Positions 29,305 through 36,661 of a stretch of 38,335 nucleotides of DNA are shown here, piece by piece. Origin of the DNA: a virus; the IMG/VR virus record IMGVR_UViG_3300042553_000291, positions 1 through 38,335 of that record; one strand, given 5' to 3'. A program made the position numbers and the translations under genes. Numbering within the stretch: the stretch's first letter is position 1; every line of letters begins with the position of its first letter. Below the pieces are notes generated by a model that saw only the letters and a list, made by a program, of their open reading frames with translations, ran no database searches and was not told where the DNA came from.

Positions 29305-29479
29305 CGTCCTCAGCCCAGAACTTCAAGAGTTGCTCGGTCACCTTGGCGGCGGCCATGAAGCCTGCAAGACACGCGGCCTTCCACAACTCGACATTGATGA
29401 TCGCGCCACCGGCAAGGGCGGCAAGAGCCGACGAGCCGAACACGGCAAACACGCGACCGATGACGGATTGGATCTTCAT
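29237..29479 (-). CDS. Holin-like membrane protein (80 residues)
   Basis: ATG 29479 with AGGAGAAG upstream. Hydrophobic segments FAVFGSSALAALAGGAII and AACLAGFMAAAKVTEQLL are followed by an acidic amphipathic tail (EDGVLSKEEVAIAFGKK). Similar small proteins lie next to endolysins in actinophages and are called holins. It directly follows the tail-fibre gene set and overlaps the mucin-like gene. Confidence 0.65.
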   Translation of the reverse strand: MKIQSVIGRVFAVFGSSALAALAGGAIINVELWKAACLAGFMAAAKVTEQLLKFWAEDGVLSKEEVAIAFGKKPEVPSAE

Positions 29480-29628
29480 GAAAGTGCTTCTCCTGTAATC
29501 GGGTCAATAAGGCCGTTTCCTGTTGCAGACCAACCAGCGTTTTCTAATTCAGCACGTTCTTCTTCTGTCATTTCACGCTCGGTAATTTGTCCCGTAACGC
29601 AATCAAAAGATTGAATTTTTGGCTTCAC
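29476..29628 (-). CDS. Small acidic protein after the tail fibre (50 residues)
   Basis: Starts GTG 29628 right after the tail-fibre stop and ends in an ATGA overlap with the holin-like gene. It contains FDCVTGQITEREMTEEERAE, a motif common in tiny phage proteins encoded just after tail fibres, and GNGLIDPITGEALS. It may be a fibre-assembly helper or a fibre tip peptide; unproven. Confidence 0.62.
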   Translation of the reverse strand: MKPKIQSFDCVTGQITEREMTEEERAELENAGWSATGNGLIDPITGEALS

Positions 29629-30720
29629 TTAAACCTGCCTATATCCGTAACACCGAAATGTGCCTTGCGTTATGTTGCCTATGCTGTTGTAGAACCGCAT
29701 GGTCGTGTACTGGGTATTCGTGTTGTTGCCACCTGCGGCCCATCCAGCGTAACTAACACGACCCATATAGTTGCCCATAAAACCAGTCCGTGTCGCTCGT
29801 TGCGGATCGATAACGTCAAATGTATATGACGAAATGGAACCTGCCGCGTTATCAGACAGTCCGATATACCACGCTCCGACATCATTGCCACGAACCGTTC
29901 CAGTCAGGCCACCATCTGCGCGATCGTAATATGCGCTTGAAAAATAACCCGTAGCGCCAAGTGTGGTTCCCATGTAACCATACAAAACGCCTTGCGTGTC
30001 GCACAACAGATCGCTAATAACAAACCGATAGTTTGCGTATTCGGAACTAAAAATGTTGGAAAACTCAACAGTTGCGGTCGAACCTGTGACGGTTTGGACT
30101 CCTAAGTAAACCAATCCACCCGCCTCGGCCCATTTCACGCCATTTGTCGCGCCAGAATCAACAACTAACGCCTGACCATTCGTTCCACCGACGGCAAGAC
30201 GAGCAACCGTGTCAGCCGCAGAACCAACGAGCAGATCGCCCTTAGCATCAATGACCGTGTTCTGCGTATCGGCAACCCACTTGAGGCCAGTCGTCTCGCC
30301 CGACGCGGCGACAAGCCTGTGGTTGTTCGTGCCAACACCAAGACGCGCCGGATCGGATCCGTCGTTGGAAACCAAGTCACCCTTGGTTGTCATCGTGGAT
30401 GCAAGTTTGTTCGCCTGGTCAGCGTCAATCGAGGTGAAAACGGGGTAGCAGGTAGCACCAGAATCGTGGCTGGCGGCCAACGTGCCGTCCACACCACGGG
30501 TCACCGACGACAGCGAACCGCTTGACCGTGACCCAACAAACACTTTCTCTTCGGTGGACAGACCTGGATCAATGACCATGTAGAAGCCACCGCCAGCGGT
30601 AGCAGGCCAGCCGGTCGTCGTGCCGCTGATCGAAAAAGACGTGGCAGAGCTATTGATCGTGGACGACAAGGTGCAAGCTGCTGCACCTCCCGCATACGAA
30701 CGTCGTGTAGGTAGTGGCAT
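29629..30720 (-). CDS. Tail fibre / receptor-binding protein (363 residues)
   Basis: ATG 30720. The N-terminal part has GWPATAGGGFYMVIDPGLS and VTRGVDGTLAASH, a fibre-base pattern, then repeated elements of the form KGDLLVGSAADTVARLAVG, and a C-terminal beta-rich domain (YLGVQTVTGSTATVEFSNI, then YGYRQV end). Such modular fibres bind cell-surface receptors. Coming directly after the beta-propeller-like tail protein and before lysis genes, the placement is typical. Confidence 0.8.
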   Translation of the reverse strand: MPLPTRRSYAGGAAACTLSSTINSSATSFSISGTTTGWPATAGGGFYMVIDPGLSTEEKVFVGSRSSGSLSSVTRGVDGTLAASHDSGATCYPVFTSIDADQANKLASTMTTKGDLVSNDGSDPARLGVGTNNHRLVAASGETTGLKWVADTQNTVIDAKGDLLVGSAADTVARLAVGGTNGQALVVDSGATNGVKWAEAGGLVYLGVQTVTGSTATVEFSNIFSSEYANYRFVISDLLCDTQGVLYGYMGTTLGATGYFSSAYYDRADGGLTGTVRGNDVGAWYIGLSDNAAGSISSYTFDVIDPQRATRTGFMGNYMGRVSYAGWAAGGNNTNTQYTTMRFYNSIGNITQGTFRCYGYRQV

Positions 30721-30730
30721 TTCTCTCCAG

Positions 30731-32608
30731 TTAGACCGATCTCATGGTAACAATAGCAGTACCCTCAAACACGTTGCGCCGCTCCACCACGTCGTACTGC
30801 TGGAAATCGACCTCTTCCACGATTACGGAATACTGGTCGGTTCCCTCTTGGTAGTTGACAACGCGGGGGTCGGAGATCAGGCCACGCAGTTCGGACAGTT
30901 CCTCTTCCACGTCAAAGTAGTAGTCCGTCCCCCAACGGTTGATGACGCTGTGGACCATCACCGGCACACGGAACACCTCCGAGCGGGCTGGGGCTGCGTA
31001 GGCTCGAGCCATCCAGCGGGTCATTGTCGGGCCGACGGCACCCGAGTCGCGGTTCAGGGTGAACTTGAGGCGGGCCTCAATGAACTTGGTCTGGGGCGGG
31101 TTGCTGGTCGATTCGTAACTGAGCGGGACGGTCTGCCCCGAAAGCACGGTGTATGCCCCGCCGTCAAACGAGATTGACGGGATGATCGTGCCGTAAAGTT
31201 GGCGGGAACGGGTGTCAATTTTGGCAATGAACTTACGGTCTGGGATGCCCCATTGGTAAGTGCCAGTCGTCAAGACACCCGACGACACCAAGTTGGCCGA
31301 GTCCTCGGCAATGACCCCGACACCCGAAACGCTGAACACGGCCTTGTCATTGAAGATCACGACAGACAATACGGTCGCCGTAATTGGGACCGCGCTGGTG
31401 CCATACATCAGATCAGTCGCGTATGCCGGCGTGTTGGCACCCGTGAAGTTGGCGAGATCCAGCCGACCCAAACCACCAGAATACCCGTCGTAGTTGGTCA
31501 GGGTGTACCACACGAACCGGTCGTCGGCAGCGATGTCGTAGACGGGGTAACTCGTCGGGATCAAAGCACCCGCGACCAGGTTGGCATTGGAGTCAGTCGA
31601 GCAATAGCGAATGCCCTTGTTGGTGCCAAGCAGGATGTAGCCCAGATACCCGAGGATGCTGGTCGGGTATTCACCAGTTGGTAGTTCCAGCGCAACAATC
31701 GGATTCTCGAGGGTTGTGCCGTCGCTCTTCAAGGACAGACGGTAGACCACGCCACGGTCGGTGTTACGACCCGCAACGTAGACCGCGTTCTGGCCACCCG
31801 TGATGCCAGCGCAAACAAAAGCCTGGTTGGCGAACTCTGCCACCGGAGTGCCGTGCGATGTTGCAGTGGCGTACGGGACGATGTGGATATGACTGTCCGA
31901 CGTATCGTTGTGGAAGCCGAGAACGAAACCTTTCCCGAAACCGAGCTTAGTGTAGTTCGTGTTGCTAGTAGTGGCGTAGTGGGCTGCCACCGATGCGCCA
32001 CCAACCGCACCCATGTAGATGCCAGAACTTGCGTACGCAACATAAATCTGCGAACCGTCAGTCGTGATGTCGTTGATCGCAGCAGCCGGCCCACCAGTCA
32101 CCGTCGTCCACGATGGAGTGGCAGCGTACGGATTCTGCGTGTACTTGAGGGTCTGGTTGTCCCCGACATACAGATAGCCGTTGACCTCGATCATCGGCAG
32201 GTTGGTGGCAGCAGAGGTCAGCGCAGACTTGGTCGCATTCAACAGCGAAAGCTGACCCTTCGTCCAGACATTGATGCCCTTGGATTCCTCAAAACGGTAC
32301 GCAACCGAGTCGGCCACATCCGCACGACCCTGCCCCGCACCCAAATGCCACGAAGCCTCGCCACGCCGCCACAAACCACCCGTCGAAATAGACGATTCGC
32401 CAGGGGCAGTCGAGATGTCTTGTGAGTCACGGACACGCTGCTCAAAGCCACGCGCATACTGGCCCGACTTGACATCAACCATGTACGCACGACCATTGAT
32501 CGCCACAGGAAAAACGTCAGGGACAAGGGTCGCTGAAGGCTTGCCCGTAAAGAACGCCTCAGCAGGCGAGAACCTGACCGTGAGGTGATTCGTGAACGGC
32601 GTAGCCAC
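30731..32608 (-). CDS. Beta-propeller-like tail (nozzle or hub) protein (625 residues)
   Basis: A GTG-or-ATG start at 32608 (MATPFTNHLTVRFSP). The chain has many short beta repeats of the form NGYLYVGDNQ, GSQIYVAYASSGIY, QNAVYVAGRNTDRG and LGYILLGTNKGIRY, consistent with a propeller, then a C-terminal domain with VNYQEGTDQYSVIVEEVDFQ. Proteins like this form the tail nozzle or hub in short-tailed phages. It follows the adaptor gene by one base. Exact role by position. Confidence 0.72.
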   Translation of the reverse strand: MATPFTNHLTVRFSPAEAFFTGKPSATLVPDVFPVAINGRAYMVDVKSGQYARGFEQRVRDSQDISTAPGESSISTGGLWRRGEASWHLGAGQGRADVADSVAYRFEESKGINVWTKGQLSLLNATKSALTSAATNLPMIEVNGYLYVGDNQTLKYTQNPYAATPSWTTVTGGPAAAINDITTDGSQIYVAYASSGIYMGAVGGASVAAHYATTSNTNYTKLGFGKGFVLGFHNDTSDSHIHIVPYATATSHGTPVAEFANQAFVCAGITGGQNAVYVAGRNTDRGVVYRLSLKSDGTTLENPIVALELPTGEYPTSILGYLGYILLGTNKGIRYCSTDSNANLVAGALIPTSYPVYDIAADDRFVWYTLTNYDGYSGGLGRLDLANFTGANTPAYATDLMYGTSAVPITATVLSVVIFNDKAVFSVSGVGVIAEDSANLVSSGVLTTGTYQWGIPDRKFIAKIDTRSRQLYGTIIPSISFDGGAYTVLSGQTVPLSYESTSNPPQTKFIEARLKFTLNRDSGAVGPTMTRWMARAYAAPARSEVFRVPVMVHSVINRWGTDYYFDVEEELSELRGLISDPRVVNYQEGTDQYSVIVEEVDFQQYDVVERRNVFEGTAIVTMRSV

Positions 32609-32609
32609 G

Positions 32610-33497
32610 TTACGCCTTTGTCATCAGCGTCGGGTATTGACGCGCCAACCTCATCGCTTCAGCGGTGATGCGGTCACGACGCAACCGCAACAGAGCCTGC
32701 ATCGAATTACCCACCGCCCCCTGCGGAACCTCGTCCGCTCGGCGGGTATCCCCCTGAGACTCGGTAAAATTACGCTTGATCTCTCGAGGCGACATGAGGC
32801 GGATCTGCACACCCAACGCCAGAATGTCATCGCATGATGCTGGCACACCGCTCACCGTGGTCACGTCCTGCGATTCGGCAGTCAGCGCGGTGAACGGCGA
32901 CTTGTAGACGATACGCAGACGGCCAGCCAAAACAGCCTGATCCATGCGGAGAGCGACACCAGTCGGAAAATCGTCGGTCGGAACGTCACGCATGAGACGA
33001 AACTTCCGCACCGGAATGTAGTCATCGGTCAGATACCGCACCGATACCGACAAAATGTCCTGAATGTTTGACGTACCAGTCAGGTCGATCATCGTGTCCG
33101 AGCCGTTGTAGTCAAGGTTCAGCGACGTAACCTTGAACAGCCCGTTCGTCGGGGACGACAAATCGGCCAGTTCGTCGTTGAGTGCTTCAAGCATTTGGTT
33201 GCGTGGGAAACGCGGGTTGACCGTCACCAAAGCGTTCGCGTCGTGGGCAGCAGCAGTCGTGCCGTTGAACCCACGCTCAACAGTTGCGGACTTGGCACCA
33301 ACCGAAACCGCCCAAACGTAGAACAGTTCCGAGTCAATCTCAAAAACCTGACCCTGTCGGATTCCCTCGAGGTCGTACGAGAACGTGACCGTGTCCGTGG
33401 ATGCGTTGATAGAAGCCGCAAGCTTGTTGCGCTGTTCAACCGTCCCCGACAGGAGTTGCCTGTTGGCGCGGGTAATGATCGTGCTGGCTGTGGTCAC
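32610..33497 (-). CDS. Head-tail adaptor-like protein (295 residues)
   Basis: GTG 33497 overlaps the preceding stop as GTGA. Helices RANRQLLSGTVEQRNKLAA and RFPRNQMLEALNDELADLS flank a small beta domain (EIDSELFYVWAVSVGAKSA), a pattern used by podoviral adaptor/gatekeeper proteins and connectors; the C-terminus is a basic helix (LLRLRRDRITAEAMRLARQ). It is the first large gene before the propeller-like protein. The adaptor role is plausible but not certain. Confidence 0.6.
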   Translation of the reverse strand: MTTASTIITRANRQLLSGTVEQRNKLAASINASTDTVTFSYDLEGIRQGQVFEIDSELFYVWAVSVGAKSATVERGFNGTTAAAHDANALVTVNPRFPRNQMLEALNDELADLSSPTNGLFKVTSLNLDYNGSDTMIDLTGTSNIQDILSVSVRYLTDDYIPVRKFRLMRDVPTDDFPTGVALRMDQAVLAGRLRIVYKSPFTALTAESQDVTTVSGVPASCDDILALGVQIRLMSPREIKRNFTESQGDTRRADEVPQGAVGNSMQALLRLRRDRITAEAMRLARQYPTLMTKA

Positions 33498-33652
33498 TTC
33501 TTCTTCTTGCGAGCCTGCGTCAAGGCAATGGCAACAGCCTGCTTCTTGGACGTGACAACAGGTCCACCCTTACCAGAATGCAGGGTGCCACGCTTGTACT
33601 CGCCCATGACCTTCTGGATCTTGGCTTTCTTGCCACGCATCGACTTAGCCAT
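33494..33652 (-). CDS. Lys-rich mini-protein, DUF6496-like (52 residues)
   Basis: ATG 33652 shares its A with the preceding stop (TAATG). It contains KVMGEYKRGTLHSGKGGP and KKQAVAIALTQARKKKK, the pattern of the small DUF6496-type proteins found in phages and bacteria: a conserved KRGxLHSG and AIAIAL helix. Very basic, so nucleic-acid binding is likely. Coupled to the adaptor gene by GTGA. Confidence 0.75.
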   Translation of the reverse strand: MAKSMRGKKAKIQKVMGEYKRGTLHSGKGGPVVTSKKQAVAIALTQARKKKK

Positions 33653-33780
33653 TACTTCTTCTTGCTGCCCATTTTCTTGGCGGCCTTCTTCATCGGCTTG
33701 CCAGTCTTGGCTGCTTCCTTGGCTGCGGCCATCTTGCCGGCCTTCGTGTACGCAAACTTCTTCTTACCGACCATCGGCAT
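33652..33780 (-). CDS. Lys/Ala-rich mini-protein (42 residues)
   Basis: ATG 33780 is fixed by AGGAGGTG seven bases upstream, one of the best ribosome sites here. The protein is histone-tail-like: VGKKKFAYTKAGKMAAAKEA then KPMKKAAKKMGSKKK. It probably binds DNA or acidic proteins inside the head or tail. Strong translation suggests high copy number. Confidence 0.68.
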   Translation of the reverse strand: MPMVGKKKFAYTKAGKMAAAKEAAKTGKPMKKAAKKMGSKKK

Positions 33781-33826
33781 CGGCACACCTCCTGTTGACG
33801 GGACCGACGACGATATTACCGTATGT

Positions 33827-34084
33827 CTACCAAGCTTTGCAGGACCAGTAGCGAGCCTTGGTCTTGGGGCCAGGATCTGCACAGTTGTGCCTCGCACGGA
33901 AATTGGACCGGCGACCAGGCTGGTTCTTCTTGATCGTCATGTTCGGATCCCCGAAAGTGACCCGCTTGACCTTGCCACCGTCCGAGACGTAGACCACGGA
34001 TTTCTTGCGTCCGTAACTCGGCTCGCCCTTGCGGATCGGGCGTGGCTTGTTCAGGCTGACTTTCTTGCCCTTGTACTCAGCCAT
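33827..34084 (-). CDS. Basic structural-module protein with conserved RARHNC/YWSC end (85 residues)
   Basis: ATG 34084 shares a base with the preceding stop (TGATG); a GTG one codon earlier is possible. The C-terminal half FGDPNMTIKKNQPGRRSNF then RARHNCADPGPKTKARYWSC is a pattern I recognise from proteins of diverse marine and algal viruses and phages; Cys and His may bind zinc. Function not established. Confidence 0.7.
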   Translation of the reverse strand: MAEYKGKKVSLNKPRPIRKGEPSYGRKKSVVYVSDGGKVKRVTFGDPNMTIKKNQPGRRSNFRARHNCADPGPKTKARYWSCKAW

Positions 34085-34245
34085 CACTTACCCATCCGTC
34101 GAGCGGCAGCATTGTCCACAAGGTTCGGGTATGGCCGCCCAGCCTTCTTCGCCCGAGACTTGGCAAACGCCTTCTGCTTCGGGGTCAACGGAGTCGATTT
34201 CTTGTTCGGATTCTTGGTTTCCCAAAAGTCTTTTTTCTGTTTCAC
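34084..34245 (-). CDS. Basic mini-protein (53 residues)
   Basis: GTG 34245 overlaps the glycosyltransferase stop as GTGA. It contains FWETKNPNKKSTPLTPKQKA and a conserved-looking AGRPYPNLVDNAAARRMGK, a motif seen in small actinophage structural-module proteins. Highly basic. Function unknown. Confidence 0.66.
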   Translation of the reverse strand: MKQKKDFWETKNPNKKSTPLTPKQKAFAKSRAKKAGRPYPNLVDNAAARRMGK

Positions 34246-35339
34246 GCCATCACCACCTTGCCAGCATCGTACAACACTTGGTATTGGCCGTCGGTGATCG
34301 TCGCCGTTTCGCCCTTACGCAGCCGGACTTTGTTCTTGCCGATGTCCGCATCGACGTTGTCCAGCACCTTGACTTGTATCCACGAAACGGATTCCACCCA
34401 CTCGTTTGTGGATAACAGCGTCCCTTCGGGCAGGGTTGTCAACATCTTCTGCACAGCGTTATCCCACGAAAACTCGTCCACCTTGGGGGCATTGGCCCAT
34501 GCTTGAGTCTTGTATTTGCTGAAGTTTTCGTAGTGATCCTTCATCAACTCGCAGAGTTCGTCCAGATCAGGTTCGTCCCACATACCGCCGATCACCGCCG
34601 GCGACTTGCCGCACTTGACCCGACCCGTCGCCAAATGCGAAAACTGGATCTGGCCAGTCGTGAGGCTGACAATCGTCGGGACACCCATCGCAATGGTCTG
34701 CAACGGCATCAGCCCGAAACCCTCACCTCGAGACGCGGCGATGAAGCAGTCTGATTCGGCAAACCAACGGCACTTGTCGTCGTGGCTCATCCACTTCCGA
34801 TCCAGATACACGTTCGGGCCGAGGTCAGTCTTGGGGACATCCGAGGCGTGGGGTGCAGCCTTGATCCGCAAATCGGCATCGGGCAGACCCAGCTTGTGGA
34901 ATGCCTTTACCACGATGTCCAGACCCTTGCGCCACCACAGACTGCCACCGGCACGAAACTGAAAACGATCCAGACGTGGCACCTCAATCGCAGGGTATTC
35001 CTTGCGGTCTACGCCCAACGGCACAACCTTGACAATCGGGTGATGCTCCGCGAACCGTTCTTGGTCAATCTCGTTCGGGACGACGATCATGTCGTACAGC
35101 GGCAGGTAGCGAAGAAAACTCGACGGGATCTTGTCGCTTTCCCACATGGTATTCAGGACGCGGTATTGGCCAGCCCACCAGCCGTGGCATGACTGGGGGA
35201 TTCCCATGTGAACGCTTACCGATGCTTTATCATGCAACACAACACCCGCCGGCAAATGCGACGTGAAACCACGCCAATGTTCGCCGTAACCAAACCGTGC
35301 GTCCGAAAACCCGCCCCAATGCTGATAGTTGGTAGCCAT
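34242..35339 (-). CDS. Glycosyltransferase, GT-B fold (GT4-like)
   Basis: 365 residues, ATG 35339. Donor-site signatures are GGSLWWRKGLDIVVKAFHKL near residue 132 and SRGEGFGLMPLQTIAMGVPT near residue 205, the typical EGFGL...E pattern of family 4 retaining enzymes. An added C-terminal beta domain (VRLRKGETATITDGQYQVL, about 325-365) is unusual and may tether it to a substrate. It lies among tail genes, so virion or fibre glycosylation is possible; modifying host wall sugars is an alternative. Its start codon overlaps that of the divergent glycosyltransferase by two bases. Confidence 0.85.
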   Translation of the reverse strand: MATNYQHWGGFSDARFGYGEHWRGFTSHLPAGVVLHDKASVSVHMGIPQSCHGWWAGQYRVLNTMWESDKIPSSFLRYLPLYDMIVVPNEIDQERFAEHHPIVKVVPLGVDRKEYPAIEVPRLDRFQFRAGGSLWWRKGLDIVVKAFHKLGLPDADLRIKAAPHASDVPKTDLGPNVYLDRKWMSHDDKCRWFAESDCFIAASRGEGFGLMPLQTIAMGVPTIVSLTTGQIQFSHLATGRVKCGKSPAVIGGMWDEPDLDELCELMKDHYENFSKYKTQAWANAPKVDEFSWDNAVQKMLTTLPEGTLLSTNEWVESVSWIQVKVLDNVDADIGKNKVRLRKGETATITDGQYQVLYDAGKVVMA

Positions 35340-36096
35340 GACTGACCCGCAGAAAACCCTTTCGATTTACATCCCCACATGGGAACGCCAAGAATTGCTG
35401 AACAATCTACTTGCCAGCATTGAACCACAGATGACTGACGAAGTTGAAGTGTTCGTATCGGTCAACAAATCGTCACAACCGTATGTTCTGCCTGACTGGG
35501 TGAAATACCGCGAAAACCTCTACAACGTCGGTGGGGACGCGAACATCGCCATGTGCCAAGTCTCAACAACCGGAGATTATTTGTGGGTCATTGGCGACGA
35601 CGAGGTTCTTACCGAGGACGCGATCTCCACAACGCTGGCCGCGATACGCACAGAACCTGGGCTGATCTTCCAAGTACCCAAATCCGATAATTGGCGGATA
35701 CCGATGGGCGTGACCTACCCGAACTACAAAGCCTTTTGCGAACACCTACTGGCAACAAAAAAAGGCTGGATCATCCCTGCCCACAGTCTGATCTCAACAA
35801 ACACGTTTCCCCGAGACGCTTGGTCTGCCGATTCCTGCCTCGCCCATTTTGATACTCATTACGGATTTCACTACGCAATGCTGGAAAACCTTTTCAACAA
35901 ACCAGTTCATGTTGTCGCCAAACCGACCGTCATTGTCGGCAAACACCCATCAATATTTCTACATGACCAAGCTGTAGTTGGTGATTTCATGAGTATGTAC
36001 CCACGCATCGTGTACGACTTTCTTGACTTCATTACCGAACACACGGGTGTGCAGATCCCGCGAGCCGTGTTCAGGGGCGGATTCCCCGAAGCCTAA
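35338..36096 (+). CDS. Glycosyltransferase, GT-A fold (family 2-like), the only confident plus-strand gene
   Basis: 252 residues from ATG 35338. The fold begins at once (LSIYIPTWERQELLNNLLAS), with VEVFVSVNKSS and GDYLWVIGDDEVL, where GDDE provides the metal-binding DxD-like site. It transfers sugars from nucleotide-sugar donors. It is inverted relative to everything else: its ATG interlocks with the ATG of the minus-strand glycosyltransferase (CATG) and its TAA interlocks with the stop of the minus-strand gene to its right (CTAA). No room exists for a separate promoter between the divergent genes, and no strong ribosome site is visible. Confidence 0.85.
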   Translation: MTDPQKTLSIYIPTWERQELLNNLLASIEPQMTDEVEVFVSVNKSSQPYVLPDWVKYRENLYNVGGDANIAMCQVSTTGDYLWVIGDDEVLTEDAISTTLAAIRTEPGLIFQVPKSDNWRIPMGVTYPNYKAFCEHLLATKKGWIIPAHSLISTNTFPRDAWSADSCLAHFDTHYGFHYAMLENLFNKPVHVVAKPTVIVGKHPSIFLHDQAVVGDFMSMYPRIVYDFLDFITEHTGVQIPRAVFRGGFPEA

Positions 36097-36368
36097 CGAT
36101 TCGGCAGAATGCCAGTTTCTACCTGCCACGCCTCTTTCGCGCGGCGTTCCACTTCGGCGGCTCCGTCGATTTTTTTCGGCTGCAACCCGTTCTGCCGTAG
36201 TCTCTTGTAGGCCGGCATATCTTGCTGCCAGCCACGCTCACGCTTGTTGATCTCATCGACCACCGCGCCTCGACTTGTCGTCGTATTCGTACCCATGCGG
36301 ATGCCAGCAACCTTGCAACCAAAACAGCCCTCCATGTCTAGGTTGGGATGCACTTCTTGATGCTTCAC
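36093..36368 (-). CDS. Structural-region protein with CFGCK motif (91 residues)
   Basis: GTG 36368 overlaps the preceding stop as GTGA. The sequence has DMEGCFGCKVAGIRMG, TTTSRGAVVDEINKRERGWQ and MPAYKRLRQNGLQPKKIDGA, a recurring small protein of actinophage structural regions. CxxC and its strong conservation suggest a specific structural or assembly role, not known to me. Its stop overlaps that of the convergent glycosyltransferase. Confidence 0.72.
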   Translation of the reverse strand: MKHQEVHPNLDMEGCFGCKVAGIRMGTNTTTSRGAVVDEINKRERGWQQDMPAYKRLRQNGLQPKKIDGAAEVERRAKEAWQVETGILPNR

Positions 36369-36661
36369 GTTATGTATGCCCCGTATCCAGCAGCAGTCAG
36401 GTCAGCGACCTCCTGCTCGTCCACTTCGATGTCGTGGCCCCCATAATAGACCTTGACGATCAGGTCATAGTCGGACGGTTGTCCGTCGGTGTAGGTGCCG
36501 TCAACAAGTTTGTAGATGTTGCGACCGCGTGACGCATTGCGGATGTGGTAACCAAGTTGGTTGGCGAAGCGTTCGTCAATGGAAAGTGGGAATGCCCCAC
36601 TCGGATCTTCTGGCAGTACGAATGCCACAAAGTTGTCGGTTGGTGGTCTGAATGTAGCCAT
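36365..36661 (-). CDS. Small fibre-associated protein sharing the C-terminal domain of its neighbour (98 residues)
   Basis: ATG 36661 shares its A with the preceding stop (TAATG). Its last 50 residues (NIYKLVDGTYTDG, then VKVYYGGHDI, EV, LTAAGYGAYIT) match the C-terminus of the 353-residue repeat protein encoded just upstream. The N-terminal half (VLPEDPSGAFPLSIDERFAN) differs but aligns loosely with the region before the shared domain. A tail-tip or fibre role is likely by association. Confidence 0.68.
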   Translation of the reverse strand: MATFRPPTDNFVAFVLPEDPSGAFPLSIDERFANQLGYHIRNASRGRNIYKLVDGTYTDGQPSDYDLIVKVYYGGHDIEVDEQEVADLTAAGYGAYIT

